A stretch of DNA of 64,000 bases from Akkermansiaceae bacterium (GCA_024233005.1 JACKQE010000001.1:868001-932000); one strand, 5' to 3'; shown: positions 25,785 through 34,972, numbered from the stretch's first letter. Translations and numbers: made by a program. The notes: generated by a model from the sequence alone, not told the origin.

Positions 25785-27191
25785 ATGCGCTTCGAGTCTC
25801 CACACTCTACCTCCAGAGCATTCTGCAAAAGGCTCCCTTCTCTTGGGATGATGGGGATTCTGTCGGTAATGCTGGCTTTCACCGGTTGCGACAAAATCAA
25901 GGGATTGCTCGTGCGGACCCAAACCGCTCTGGACCGTGAGCCTGTCAAGGAAGAGTCCGGGCTTGTGGCTGAGCCCATCGATCCGGCTTTAATTCCACCG
26001 CCGCCGGAGGTGGTCAAAACCGAGCCTGAGATCAACAAGGCCGCCAAGGTGTCGGTGCTGCTCTACCATGATTTCACCACATCCCTGCCCCGCAGCGGCA
26101 TGGTGGTCAACATCGACAAATTCCGGGAGCACATGCAAGCTCTCAAAGATGCCAAACTGCCGGTGATCAGTATGAGTGACTATCTCGCCTGGCGTCGCGG
26201 GGAGGCCCCCATACCAGATGAATGTGTGCTGATCACGATTGATGATGGCTGGAAGGCCACCTATGATCTGGCGATGCCGGTTTTGCGGGAGTATGGCTTT
26301 CCCTTTACGATCTTTCTTTACAAAAAATACGTAGGTTCCGGCGGTCGGTCACTGAGTTACGATGAAGTGCGGGAGTTGGCGGCGAACGGCGCTGAAATTG
26401 GCAGCCACAGCCTGACGCACAGCAATATGCTCGCGCGCAATGGAAAATCAGCCGAAGCCTACAAGGAATGGATTCGCTCTGAGTTGGAGGATTCGTATGC
26501 CTTTTTGGAAGAAAATTTTGGTTCCACCGGTAAAGTCAAAAAGGTCTTCGCATACCCATACGGTATCTACAGCAAAGAGATCGTGGCCATGGCGGAGGAG
26601 TTCGGATACGAAGCGCTTTTCACGGTCAATGGTCAGAAAAGCGGTTGGGAAACGCCGATCACAGAGATCGGGCGGTACGACGTCACGACGGAAAACTGCG
26701 TGAATTTCGGTCCGGCCCTGGCTTTTCATGGCACGTCGACAGTCTCCACGGCCCGCTCGATGATGCAGGTTTCCGTGGATGAGAGCGGGGTCGAGCAGGC
26801 ACCCCTGCTGGTGGCCTGGCCGGCAGATGGTCAGACCATCCGGGATCGTCTCCCTGAGATCAAGCTCGACATCTCGAAACTGGAGGGGGTGCGGGCGGAA
26901 TCCATCTCGGTGAGGGTGTCAGGATTCGGTCTGGTTCCTCACGAATTCGATCCTGCGCTGGGCGTGGTGCGGTACCAGGTCCCCCAGAAGCTCCGGTTGG
27001 AGAACTGTTCCGTCATCGTCAGCTTCAACCATGCCGGGAAAAAGGACCGCGAGGTCGTCTCCTGGAATTTTAAGATCGACCGCAAAGCCGCTTACCTGCC
27101 CCAAGAGGAGGAATCGCCAAGCGCGCCGTCGCCTTCCAGTCCACCGCAAACCGTCGCGATCCCCTCGGACACGGCTCAGGTGGCGCCGTAA
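25785..27191 (+). CDS. Lipoprotein polysaccharide deacetylase (NodB/CE4)
   Basis: A 468-residue protein. The ATG at 25785 gives a basic n-region, hydrophobic core and lipobox-like LAFTGC with Cys35, so a lipoprotein is likely. A Pro/Glu linker leads to a NodB domain (about residues 85-330): LITIDDGWKATYD with the catalytic and metal aspartates, GSHSLTH with the two zinc histidines, and AYPYGIYSKE. Members remove N- or O-acetyl groups from glucosamine- or xylan-type polymers. An Ig-like region (about 335-440) and a Pro/Ser-rich tail follow. The divergent gene is the FHA cyclase. The glycan substrate could be peptidoglycan or a capsule-like polymer. Confidence 0.88.
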   Translation: MRFESPHSTSRAFCKRLPSLGMMGILSVMLAFTGCDKIKGLLVRTQTALDREPVKEESGLVAEPIDPALIPPPPEVVKTEPEINKAAKVSVLLYHDFTTSLPRSGMVVNIDKFREHMQALKDAKLPVISMSDYLAWRRGEAPIPDECVLITIDDGWKATYDLAMPVLREYGFPFTIFLYKKYVGSGGRSLSYDEVRELAANGAEIGSHSLTHSNMLARNGKSAEAYKEWIRSELEDSYAFLEENFGSTGKVKKVFAYPYGIYSKEIVAMAEEFGYEALFTVNGQKSGWETPITEIGRYDVTTENCVNFGPALAFHGTSTVSTARSMMQVSVDESGVEQAPLLVAWPADGQTIRDRLPEIKLDISKLEGVRAESISVRVSGFGLVPHEFDPALGVVRYQVPQKLRLENCSVIVSFNHAGKKDREVVSWNFKIDRKAAYLPQEEESPSAPSPSSPPQTVAIPSDTAQVAP

Positions 27192-27236
27192 GCGTCCCGG
27201 TTGCTGAAGTTTCGGCTGGAGGCGGTGGTGGGTGTC

Positions 27237-27569
27237 CTATTTTTCGTTCACCACCCGGCCTTGGGCTTCGCGGATGCCGCCGACCGGGACGGATTCCTTC
27301 TTCTCGGCGGTCTTGTTGCGGGCGAACCCGAAGATGCCGAAAATGCGGTTCAGATCCAAGCCAAAGTAGGCCAAGCAACTGAGCAGCAGGCCGATTGCGG
27401 TGGCTTCGTCGAGATTTCCCAAAAATGGCACATTGTCAAAAGCGGTATCAAAACTCAATCCTGTTGGATTCAGGAGGTAAACGCCGGCAATGAGGCCAAC
27501 AATGCCCACCAGAAGGCTGGTAAACAGCTTCTTGGGCCCCGAGGGTTTTTCCATGGATTCATTCGTCAT
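27237..27569 (-). CDS. Small two-span membrane protein, unknown function
   Basis: A 110-residue protein with two predicted transmembrane helices (LFTSLLVGIVGLIAGVYLL and ATAIGLLLSCLAYFGLDL) separated by a short loop containing FDNVPFLGNLDEA. The 'P-lGnLDE' loop between helices is reminiscent of DUF1232-type membrane proteins, but the match is weak. The C-terminal tail is charged. It is divergent from nuoD and convergent with the deacetylase gene. A minus-strand TATAAT at 27602-27607, 33 bp before the ATG, may be its -10 element. Function unknown. Confidence 0.65.
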   Translation of the reverse strand: MTNESMEKPSGPKKLFTSLLVGIVGLIAGVYLLNPTGLSFDTAFDNVPFLGNLDEATAIGLLLSCLAYFGLDLNRIFGIFGFARNKTAEKKESVPVGGIREAQGRVVNEK

Positions 27570-27668
27570 GGGGTAAACTCGGCTCCAGTGGCTTTTTTTC
27601 CATTATAATATGGCTCGGTCTTTGTAGGAATGGCCGGAAGGGGGCGCCTTTCCTTTGTTTTCGGGCCT

Positions 27669-27684
27669 TGTGAAAAATTTCACA
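27669..27684. promoter_or_regulatory. CRP/FNR-superfamily-type palindrome upstream of nuoD
   Basis: TGTGAAAAATTTCACA is a perfect match to the CRP consensus TGTGA-N6-TCACA and extends to an 18-bp palindrome, TTGTGAAAAATTTCACAA (27668-27685). It lies about 100 bp before the nuoD start. No CRP-family gene is in the window, so the binding protein is inferred from the motif. Confidence 0.6.
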
Positions 27685-27692
27685 AATTCGTG

Positions 27693-27721
27693 TTGCCCCT
27701 TACCGCCCCCGGAATCATAGT
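27693..27721 (+). promoter_or_regulatory. Possible nuo promoter (-35/-10)
   Basis: TTGCCC (27693-27698) and CATAGT (27716-27721) are separated by 17 bp, each matching 4 of 6 bases of the sigma-70 consensus. The CRP-like palindrome would be centred near -51. The match is moderate and unproven. Confidence 0.3.
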
Positions 27722-27785
27722 CACCGACGATGGAAGGGGCAGAAATTCTGCCGCCTGAATCCGGCCTGAAAAGGCCCCATGGCCC

Positions 27786-29063
27786 ATGTCCACCACGACG
27801 ATCCACGAAATCGAGGCTCCCGACTCCGCCGCCAAGGCGCTGCTTGCCGGTCAATTGGCGGCAGATCAAGGGCATTTCCAGCCCATGGAGGATTTGGTTG
27901 GGGAAAAAATGATCCTCAATATGGGGCCTTCGCATCCTGCGACCCATGGGGTTCTCCGCGTGGTTTTGGAGATGGATGGGGAAGTGATTTCCAAAGCCAC
28001 TCCGGACGTGGGGTTCCTGCACCGGGGGGACGAGAAGATTGCGGAAAATATGCAATACAACCAGTTCGTGCCCTACACGGACCGGCTTGACTATTTGGCG
28101 CCTCTTGCCAACAATGTTGCCTACGCGTTGGCTGTTGAAAAGCTGATGGGGTGGGAGTTGCCCGCCCGAGGCAAGGCGATTCGGGTCCTTTGTTGCGAGA
28201 TTGCCCGTATTTCGGCGCACTTGCTGGGGCTGGGGGCTTTTGCGATGGATGTCGGGGCGATGACGGTGTTCCTCTACACTTTCACCCAGCGGGAGTACAT
28301 TTACAATCTTTGCGAGCAGCTCACCGGGGCACGCTTCACCACCAGCTACACCCGGGTGGGAGGTCAGATTCGGGATCTGCCGGAAGGTTTCGTCGGGGCG
28401 CTCGCCAAGTTCTGTGACCAGTTCCTTCCCGCGTTGGAGGAGGTCGACAAGCTATTGACCCGCAACAAGATTTTCCTCGACCGTTGCAAGGATGTCGGCA
28501 TCATCTCCCGGGAGCAGGCCATCGCCTGGGGGCTCAGTGGACCCAATCTCCGAGGCTCGGGAGTGGATCACGATCTCCGTAAGGCGGTGCCCTATCTGGA
28601 CTACGAGCTGTATGATTTTGAAGTTCCGGTAGGGGAGCATGGCGACAGTTTTGACCGGTATCTGGTGCGCATGGAAGAAATGCGGCAAAGTGTGCACATT
28701 CTGCGTCAGGTCATCAAGACACTGCCGGATGGGCCGATCAATGTGGTCGATGCGAAGAACCGCCTTCCTGGTAAAGAGAAGGTCCTCATGAAGATGGAAG
28801 AACTCATCCATCATTTCATTCTCGTCACCGAAGGTCTCGATGCGCCGGCGGGGGAAGTGTATTTTGCGGCTGAGAATCCCAAGGGTGAGCTTGGTTTTTA
28901 CATCAACAGTCGTGGGGGCGGAGTGCCTTACCGCCTTAAAATCCGCAGCCCCAGTTTTGTCAATTTGAGCATTCTCCCCGAAATTCTGCCGGGTCACCTC
29001 ATGAGCGACGTGGTCGCCGTGTTGGGCAGTCTCGATTTTGTGATGGGTGAGTGTGATCGCTGA
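27786..29063 (+). CDS. nuoD: NADH-quinone oxidoreductase subunit D
   Basis: A 425-residue 49-kDa-type subunit, part of the peripheral arm of complex I lining the quinone site. Conserved segments include MGPSHPATHGVLR (quinone-site His), VGFLHRGDEKIAEN, CCEIARISAHLLGLGAF, ARFTTSYTRVGG and the C-terminal VVAVLGSLDFVMGECDR, which is full length. It is the first gene of the eleven-gene nuo cluster here; nuoA, nuoB and nuoC do not precede it as they usually do. A CRP-type palindrome lies about 100 bp upstream. The start at 27786 has no Shine-Dalgarno sequence. Confidence 0.97.
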   Translation: MSTTTIHEIEAPDSAAKALLAGQLAADQGHFQPMEDLVGEKMILNMGPSHPATHGVLRVVLEMDGEVISKATPDVGFLHRGDEKIAENMQYNQFVPYTDRLDYLAPLANNVAYALAVEKLMGWELPARGKAIRVLCCEIARISAHLLGLGAFAMDVGAMTVFLYTFTQREYIYNLCEQLTGARFTTSYTRVGGQIRDLPEGFVGALAKFCDQFLPALEEVDKLLTRNKIFLDRCKDVGIISREQAIAWGLSGPNLRGSGVDHDLRKAVPYLDYELYDFEVPVGEHGDSFDRYLVRMEEMRQSVHILRQVIKTLPDGPINVVDAKNRLPGKEKVLMKMEELIHHFILVTEGLDAPAGEVYFAAENPKGELGFYINSRGGGVPYRLKIRSPSFVNLSILPEILPGHLMSDVVAVLGSLDFVMGECDR

Positions 29064-29103
29064 GTCCATTGCCGACCTTCCGCCCACCGATTCATTTTTA
29101 TCC

Positions 29104-29604
29104 ATGTCTCTTTCCGTTCCAGCCGACATCGAGAAGGAAATCGACGAGCGCATCACCCATTATCCGGTGAGCAGGCGCAGTGCGGTTCTGCCCGTGCTCC
29201 ATATCCTGCAGCGGCATTTTCGGTTTCTCTCCGAGGACGCGGTCTCCTGGACTGCCGCCAAACTGGGGCTTGAACCGATTCAGGTCCTTGAAGTGGTTAC
29301 CTTCTATCCCGGATTCCGGCAGGAAGCTCCTGGCAAAGTTCACATTCGGGTCTGTCGGACGCTCTCCTGCGCTATGGCTGGCAGCTACGAGCTGCTCGAC
29401 AACCTCTGTCAGGCCGCCGGGATCGACGCTTCCCGCATGGGGCACCACCATCCCTTTGCTGTCAGTAAGGACGGCCGTTTCAGCATCGAGTTTGTCGAAT
29501 GTCTCGCCAGTTGTGGCAGCGCTCCGGTTTGTCTTGTGGAGGATGAACTCCATGAGCGGGTCTCCCCGGAAACGGCTCCCGACCTGCTGGCCAGGTATTC
29601 CTGA
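29104..29604 (+). CDS. nuoE: NADH-quinone oxidoreductase subunit E
   Basis: A 166-residue thioredoxin-like [2Fe-2S] subunit (24-kDa type) holding cluster N1a in the NADH-dehydrogenase module. The four ligands are visible as CRTLSC and CLASCGSAPVC. The ATG at 29104 (MSLSVPADIEKEI) is chosen over a GTG at 29047 that overlaps nuoD. The gap after nuoD is 40 bp. The N-terminal helical region with AVLPVLHILQRHF is typical. It pairs with NuoF encoded next. Confidence 0.95.
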   Translation: MSLSVPADIEKEIDERITHYPVSRRSAVLPVLHILQRHFRFLSEDAVSWTAAKLGLEPIQVLEVVTFYPGFRQEAPGKVHIRVCRTLSCAMAGSYELLDNLCQAAGIDASRMGHHHPFAVSKDGRFSIEFVECLASCGSAPVCLVEDELHERVSPETAPDLLARYS

Positions 29605-29632
29605 TTGATTGCCCCTTTTTTTTGCCAACGCC

Positions 29633-31033
29633 GTGTCCAACGTCACCTACATTTCCGGCAAGGAACCCCACTCCCGGGAGCACCGGCTCATCTTCCGCAA
29701 CATCGACCGGAAGGGCTATGATCCGGGATTGAAGTGTTATCTCAAGGATGGTGGTTATGAGCAGTTGAAGAAGGCGGTCACGATGGAGCCAAAGGCCATC
29801 ACCGACGAGGTCAAGGCGGCTGGGCTTCGGGGCAGGGGCGGGGCTGGTTTCCCGACCGGACTGAAGTGGACCTTCATCCCGCCGACCAACACCAAGCCTG
29901 TTTACCTGATCTGCAACGCAGACGAGTCCGAGCCCGGCACCTTCAAGGACCGGTACATCATGCACCAGGATCCCCACCAGCTCCTCGAAGGCATGGCCAT
30001 CGCTTGTTATGCCGTGGGGGCAAAGCTTGCCTACATCTATGTGCGCGAGGAGTTTCCTCATGCCGCACGCATTCTGGAAGAGGCGATTGCCGAAGCCACA
30101 AAGGCCGGATTCCTGGGCAAGGGGATCTGCGGTTCCACGTTTGATTTGGAGCTTTATGTTCATCGGGGCGCCGGAGCCTACATTTGTGGCGAAGAGACCG
30201 GGCTGATCGAATCTCTCGAAGGCAAGCGCCCCTATCCACGGATCAAGCCGCCTTTCTTCCCTGCAGTGCTGGGACTCTACATGTCGCCCACCATTGTGAA
30301 CAATGTGGAGTCGCTCTGCCATGTGAAGCACATTCTGGCCATGGGCGGGGCGGAATACGCGAAGCTCGGCACCCCCAACAACACTGGCACCCGCATTCTG
30401 TGCGTCAGTGGCGATGTGCAAAAACCGGGCTATTTTGAAGTTCAGGTCGGCAAAGTGACACTCGGGGAGGTCATTCAGGATTTATGCGGAGGTCTTAAGC
30501 CGGGCCGAAAGCTGCAGGCTGTGATTCCCGGCGGATCTTCCGCCAAGGTCCTTCGTGCCGATGAACGCTTCAAATTGAAGCGGGGGGACGAAATGGTCGA
30601 GATCGGTCTTGAGGACATCCCCATGGACTTTGACAGTCTGGCGGCCTGCGGCTCCATGGCCGGATCCGGCGGGGTCATCATCATCGACGACAGCCGCAAA
30701 ATCAGTTGGGTTCTCAACAACATCAACAGTTTCTACGCTCACGAAAGTTGCGGTCAATGCACGCCCTGCCGCGAGGGCTCCCTCTGGATGAAGAAAATCA
30801 GCGACCGCATTGTCGCTGGCAAGGCTTCGCCGGATGATGTCGCCACGTTGGAGTCGGTCGCCAACAACATCGAAGGAAAAACCATTTGCGCCTTCGGCGA
30901 AGCCTGTTCCTGGCCTACCCAGAGTTTCATCCGGAAATTCCGGGAGGAACTGGTGGCGGACACCCGGGAGGAATTGGCTGGGGTGCCGGTCAACCACGAA
31001 ACCACTTTGGCAGCGGCCAACCTCAAGAATTAA
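29633..31033 (+). CDS. nuoF: NADH-quinone oxidoreductase subunit F
   Basis: A 466-residue 51-kDa-type subunit that oxidises NADH via FMN and passes electrons to cluster N3. The glycine-rich NADH/FMN region is LRGRGGAGFPTGLKW, followed by CNADESEPGTFKDR and GAGAYICGEETGLIESLEG. The [4Fe-4S] ligands are SCGQCTPCREGS plus the downstream Cys in TICAFGEA. The GTG at 29633 (SNVTYISGKE) is the likely start, since the only in-frame upstream candidate is a TTG at 29609. It is full length and co-transcribed with nuoE. Confidence 0.96.
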   Translation: MSNVTYISGKEPHSREHRLIFRNIDRKGYDPGLKCYLKDGGYEQLKKAVTMEPKAITDEVKAAGLRGRGGAGFPTGLKWTFIPPTNTKPVYLICNADESEPGTFKDRYIMHQDPHQLLEGMAIACYAVGAKLAYIYVREEFPHAARILEEAIAEATKAGFLGKGICGSTFDLELYVHRGAGAYICGEETGLIESLEGKRPYPRIKPPFFPAVLGLYMSPTIVNNVESLCHVKHILAMGGAEYAKLGTPNNTGTRILCVSGDVQKPGYFEVQVGKVTLGEVIQDLCGGLKPGRKLQAVIPGGSSAKVLRADERFKLKRGDEMVEIGLEDIPMDFDSLAACGSMAGSGGVIIIDDSRKISWVLNNINSFYAHESCGQCTPCREGSLWMKKISDRIVAGKASPDDVATLESVANNIEGKTICAFGEACSWPTQSFIRKFREELVADTREELAGVPVNHETTLAAANLKN

Positions 31034-31051
31034 GCTTTTTTGAACCCACCC

Positions 31052-32758
31052 ATGGCGGACGACTTGGTCAATGTGCAGATCGACGGGACTTGGCACCAGT
31101 TCCCGAAGGGGACCCGTATGATCGAGGCCTGCCGGCAGGCGGGGGTGGAAGTGCCCCATTATTGCTATCACCCCAAGCTCAGCTCACCCGGAAACTGTCG
31201 TATGTGTCTGGTGGAGATGGGAATGCCGCCGCGTCCCAAGCCGGGCGAGGAGCTGACCCGTGATGAAGACGGTCGACTGCCCATCCAGTGGATGCCGCGT
31301 CCCGTCATTGCCTGTGCCAACACGGTTTCGGAGAATCTCGGCATTCGCACGGAGAGCGCCCTGACCAAGTCCTGCCGGGAAGGGGTCATGGAGCTTCTGC
31401 TGATCAACCATCCGCTCGATTGTCCGATCTGTGACCAGGCGGGGGAGTGCCGCCTCCAGGAGTTCAGCGTGGAACATGGAACGGGCGGTTCGCGCTTCCG
31501 TGAGGACAAGGTCAAGAAGCCTAAGAATGTTGACATCGGGCCGCGAGTGCGTCTTGATGATGAACGCTGTATCATGTGCAGCCGCTGCATCCGGTTCACC
31601 GCGGAAGTGGCCGACGATCCGGTTCTTGGTTTCACCGAACGCGGCAGTCACACCACCTTGGCCGTCCATCCGGGTCGCCGCTTGGAAAACAATTATTCGC
31701 TCAACACTGTCGACATTTGTCCGGTCGGAGCGCTGACCTCCACGGATTTCCGGTTCCAAATGCGGGTCTGGTTTCTCAAGGAAATTGAGAGTATCTGCAC
31801 CGGTTGCGGCCGCGGTTGCAACACCGAAGTCTCGAGCCGCGAAGGCAGTATACTGCGACAAACTCCCCGGGAGAACAATGAGGTCAATTCGACTTGGATG
31901 TGTGATCGGGGGCGCCTCGATTTCCACTACGTCAACAGTGAGGCCCGTCTCACCCAGCCTCTCCTCAAAGGCTCCGAAGGTCACCGGGCGGTTTCTTGGA
32001 AAATCGCGGTGAAGACCTTGGCGGACAATCTTGCTGGCTTCGAGTCCTCCAAGATCGCCATCATTGCCTCAGCCCGGTTGACCAATGAAGACCTCTATCT
32101 GGTTCGCCGTCTTGCTCAGCAATTGGGTGTCAAGGAATTGGATGTGATCGCACGCCTCGGTGAAGATGATGGGTATCTCGTCGCGGCTGACCGCAATCCC
32201 AATTCTCGGGGGGCGGCACTGGTTCTGGGGCTTGATTCCGAACCTGGATCCCGGGTTTGCGGGATCCGCCGCGACATTGAAAGCGGGAAGATCGCGGCCT
32301 TGCTGGCCATCGGGGAGGATCTTACTTCGCCGGAAGCGGGATTCTCCCCGGCCCTCCTCAGCCAGTTGGAGTTTCTCGGCCAGATCCACCATACGGCTAA
32401 CTCGACTGCCGATGCTGCGGCCGTGGTCCTTCCCGGGGCGACTTCTTTTGAAAAGAGTGGTTCCATGGTGAATGTCACTGGCCGCCTTCAGCGCCTCGCG
32501 CCGGTTGTCCCCCTGCCCGGTGAAGCCCGTGAGGATTGGGTGATCCTGCGGGATCTTCTGCAGGCACTTGATGGTGGCAATGGCGCCGGTTCCTCTGACG
32601 AGGTGTTTTCTCTCCTCGCCCAGGAAGTGTCCGCCTTCGAGGGAAGGACTCTTGCTGGCATCAGTCCCCTCGGGGAAGTTCTCCTCGAGACCGGTGAAAC
32701 GGTTCCGCTCTTGGAACGGGAAAAAGAGCGCATCGCCAAAGGAGAAATTGTTGGATAA
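31052..32758 (+). CDS. nuoG: NADH-quinone oxidoreductase subunit G
   Basis: A 568-residue 75-kDa-type subunit, short compared with the roughly 900-residue E. coli protein. The N-terminal [2Fe-2S] ligands are in CYHPKLSSPGNCRMC and IACANT, the His-Cys site and clusters N4/N5 in CPICDQAGEC, CIMCSRCIRF and ICPVGALTS. An extra CTGCGRGC with a later Cys in WMCDRG gives the ligands of cluster N7, found only in some bacteria. The C-terminal molybdopterin-oxidoreductase-like domain is shortened but still has VVLPGATSFEKSGSMVNVTG. The ATG at 31052 follows nuoF by 18 bp. Confidence 0.95.
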   Translation: MADDLVNVQIDGTWHQFPKGTRMIEACRQAGVEVPHYCYHPKLSSPGNCRMCLVEMGMPPRPKPGEELTRDEDGRLPIQWMPRPVIACANTVSENLGIRTESALTKSCREGVMELLLINHPLDCPICDQAGECRLQEFSVEHGTGGSRFREDKVKKPKNVDIGPRVRLDDERCIMCSRCIRFTAEVADDPVLGFTERGSHTTLAVHPGRRLENNYSLNTVDICPVGALTSTDFRFQMRVWFLKEIESICTGCGRGCNTEVSSREGSILRQTPRENNEVNSTWMCDRGRLDFHYVNSEARLTQPLLKGSEGHRAVSWKIAVKTLADNLAGFESSKIAIIASARLTNEDLYLVRRLAQQLGVKELDVIARLGEDDGYLVAADRNPNSRGAALVLGLDSEPGSRVCGIRRDIESGKIAALLAIGEDLTSPEAGFSPALLSQLEFLGQIHHTANSTADAAAVVLPGATSFEKSGSMVNVTGRLQRLAPVVPLPGEAREDWVILRDLLQALDGGNGAGSSDEVFSLLAQEVSAFEGRTLAGISPLGEVLLETGETVPLLEREKERIAKGEIVG

Positions 32759-32776
32759 TTTGTCAGCAGCACCCGC

Positions 32777-33853
32777 ATGGACTTCATCGCCTTAGCCATT
32801 TCAGCCGTCAAGATCGTGGGTTTGGTCTTTCTCGTGATCATGCCGATGGTTGCCTATGCCGTATGGGCGGAGCGCCGCGTCAGCGCTCTCATTCAGGACC
32901 GTGTCGGACCCAACCGGGTGGGTTTCCAAGGGTTGCTTCAGCCCGTGGCGGACGGTCTTAAGTTCATTCTCAAAGAAGACTTCACTCCGAAGAATGTCCG
33001 GACCGGATACTACTGGCTGGCCCCCGCTCTGACCATGGTGCCCGCTCTGCTCACCTGTGCGGTGCTCCCCTTTGGAAGCCAGCTCTTCGGCGAGCCCATG
33101 GTTATTGCCAATCTCAACGCCGGGCCGCTTTTCATCTTTGCCATCGCCTCCCTCAGTGTCTACGGCATCGTTCTGGCAGGCTGGGCCTCTAATTCCAAAT
33201 ATCCCTTTCTAGGGGGGGTGCGTTCCACCAGCCAGATGATTTCCTATGAGATCTCCCTTGGCCTTTCGATCATTCCGGTGCTGATGATCCTCGGTGATCT
33301 CAATTTGGGGCGCATGGTGCAGGACCAATCAGTCAACGGTTGGCTTATGCTGCCTCTTTGGGGGGATCGTTTCAGCCTTAAGGGGCTGCTTTTGCTCGTA
33401 CCGGTGGTCATTTCTTTCGTGGTTTTCACGGTGTCGATGTTTGCCGAGACGAACCGTCTCCCGTTCGATTTGCCGGAATGTGAAACCGAGCTCGTTGCCG
33501 GTTATCACACGGAATATAGTTCGATGAAGTTTGCGCTCTTTTTCCTGGGGGAATACGCCGCCATGATCATCGGGTCAGGGCTTGCGGTGACTCTCTTCTT
33601 TGGTGGATGGAGCCTCCCTTTTGGCTGGTTGTCTTGGGATGGCAAAGCGGACCTTCCTTGGTGGCAGGGGCTCATCCACATGGCCACCTTCTTCGGCAAA
33701 GTGGTTGTCTTCATCCTCTTTTTCATCTGGGTCCGCTGGTCCCTTCCCCGGTTTCGCTTTGACCAGCTCATGCGACTGGGGTTGGTCTTTTTCTTTGAAA
33801 TCGCCGTGATCAATATCATTCTCACCGCAGGCATCATGATGTTGGTGAAATAA
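32777..33853 (+). CDS. nuoH: NADH-quinone oxidoreductase subunit H
   Basis: A 358-residue inner-membrane subunit with about eight transmembrane helices. It connects the quinone-binding arm to the proton-pumping arm. Hallmarks are VWAERRVSALIQDRVGPNRV, GFQGLLQPVADGLKFILKED, the NLNAG loop, ISYEISLGL and ETNRLPFDLPECETELVAGY, followed by HTEYSSMKFALFFLGEY. All conserved acidic quinone-site residues in these loops are retained. It follows nuoG by 18 bp. Confidence 0.97.
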   Translation: MDFIALAISAVKIVGLVFLVIMPMVAYAVWAERRVSALIQDRVGPNRVGFQGLLQPVADGLKFILKEDFTPKNVRTGYYWLAPALTMVPALLTCAVLPFGSQLFGEPMVIANLNAGPLFIFAIASLSVYGIVLAGWASNSKYPFLGGVRSTSQMISYEISLGLSIIPVLMILGDLNLGRMVQDQSVNGWLMLPLWGDRFSLKGLLLLVPVVISFVVFTVSMFAETNRLPFDLPECETELVAGYHTEYSSMKFALFFLGEYAAMIIGSGLAVTLFFGGWSLPFGWLSWDGKADLPWWQGLIHMATFFGKVVVFILFFIWVRWSLPRFRFDQLMRLGLVFFFEIAVINIILTAGIMMLVK

Positions 33854-33887
33854 CTCCGTCCCTTTCCCAACCACTCTCCTCACTCTC

Positions 33888-34418
33888 ATGGCCTTAGTCG
33901 TTCGTCGTCCCCAACTGAAATGGTGGGAGAAGATCTACCTTCCGGTGATCGCCAAGGGGCTTGTCATCACGATGCGGCATTTCATCCGGACCCTGACCGG
34001 CCGGACGAAAGTGACCATGCAGTATCCTGAGGAGAAGTGGAACGACCAACTGCCCGAACATTATCGCGGGGCTCCCGCTCTTGTCACCGACGAGCAGGAT
34101 CGGGAACGCTGTGTCGCCTGCCAATTGTGCGAGTTCATCTGTCCGCCCCGGGCCATCACCATCATCCCGGAAGAAATTCCTTCGGAGGACAAGTGGGCCA
34201 AAGTTGAGAAGCGACCCCGGGCCTTCAACATTGACATGATTCGCTGCATATACTGCGGCCTTTGTGAAGAGGTCTGCCCGGAGCAGGCCATCTTCCTTCG
34301 CAAAGATTACGCCATCACCGGTGAAAGCCGTGCCGAGATGGTCCACGACAAGGCCCGACTCTATGAAATCGGGGGGCGGCGCGTGGGACTCGTCAACAAA
34401 TGGAACGACCTCAAGTAA
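33888..34418 (+). CDS. nuoI: NADH-quinone oxidoreductase subunit I
   Basis: A 176-residue ferredoxin-like subunit carrying clusters N6a and N6b. Two [4Fe-4S] motifs are present, CVACQLCEFICPPRAI and CIYCGLCEEVCPEQAI, each CxxCxxCxxxCP. The N-terminal amphipathic part and the intermediate segment ALVTDEQDRERC are typical. It passes electrons to the quinone-side clusters. nuoB, which holds the final N2 cluster, is missing from this locus. The ATG at 33888 is preceded by an all-pyrimidine leader. Confidence 0.96.
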   Translation: MALVVRRPQLKWWEKIYLPVIAKGLVITMRHFIRTLTGRTKVTMQYPEEKWNDQLPEHYRGAPALVTDEQDRERCVACQLCEFICPPRAITIIPEEIPSEDKWAKVEKRPRAFNIDMIRCIYCGLCEEVCPEQAIFLRKDYAITGESRAEMVHDKARLYEIGGRRVGLVNKWNDLK

Positions 34419-34462
34419 GGGGACGTTGCATCACTTTTCCACTTTTCCGTATTTCCAACGCC

Positions 34463-34951
34463 ATGCTGTTTTATCTGTTCGCTGCGATTGCGCTTGCTGG
34501 AGGACTCGGGGTCGTGGCGTTCCGCAATCCTGTGACTTCCGCTTTCTCCTTGGTGGCGTCATTCCTCGGATTGGCGGCTCTTTTCATCCACCTCAATGCT
34601 TTTCTCGTGGGGGTGCTGCAGGTTCTCGTCTACGCCGGCGCCATCATGGTGCTTTTCCTGTTCATCATCATGCTGTTGGACATCAAGTCGGACGAAGGGC
34701 CCAAGATCACCAAGCTGATGGGGCTGGGAGCCGCTTTGCTGGCCATGGTGTTCGTGGGTATGCTCTGGCGGGTCACGGTCAGTCTGAAATCGGCACCGCT
34801 GGAGACGCTTTATCCCGAGGTCCGATCCGATGCTCACGAGATTGGACGGTTGCTATTCGGTGAGTATTTTTTCCCGGTTCAAGTCGTGGGGATTCTCCTG
34901 CTGGTGGCCACCATCGGGGTGGTTGTCCTGAGCCGCCGCGCCGTCCGTTGA
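34463..34951 (+). CDS. nuoJ: NADH-quinone oxidoreductase subunit J
   Basis: A 162-residue membrane subunit (ND6 type) with about five transmembrane helices. The hallmark VGVLQVLVYAGAIMVLFLFI and MLLDIK segment contains the conserved third helix. The start MLFYLFAAIALAGGLG at 34463 is chosen over an in-frame upstream codon because it puts helix 1 at the N-terminus. Located 44 bp after nuoI and 21 bp before nuoK. Confidence 0.94.
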   Translation: MLFYLFAAIALAGGLGVVAFRNPVTSAFSLVASFLGLAALFIHLNAFLVGVLQVLVYAGAIMVLFLFIIMLLDIKSDEGPKITKLMGLGAALLAMVFVGMLWRVTVSLKSAPLETLYPEVRSDAHEIGRLLFGEYFFPVQVVGILLLVATIGVVVLSRRAVR

Positions 34952-34972
34952 GTTTTACCTTCCCTTTATTCC

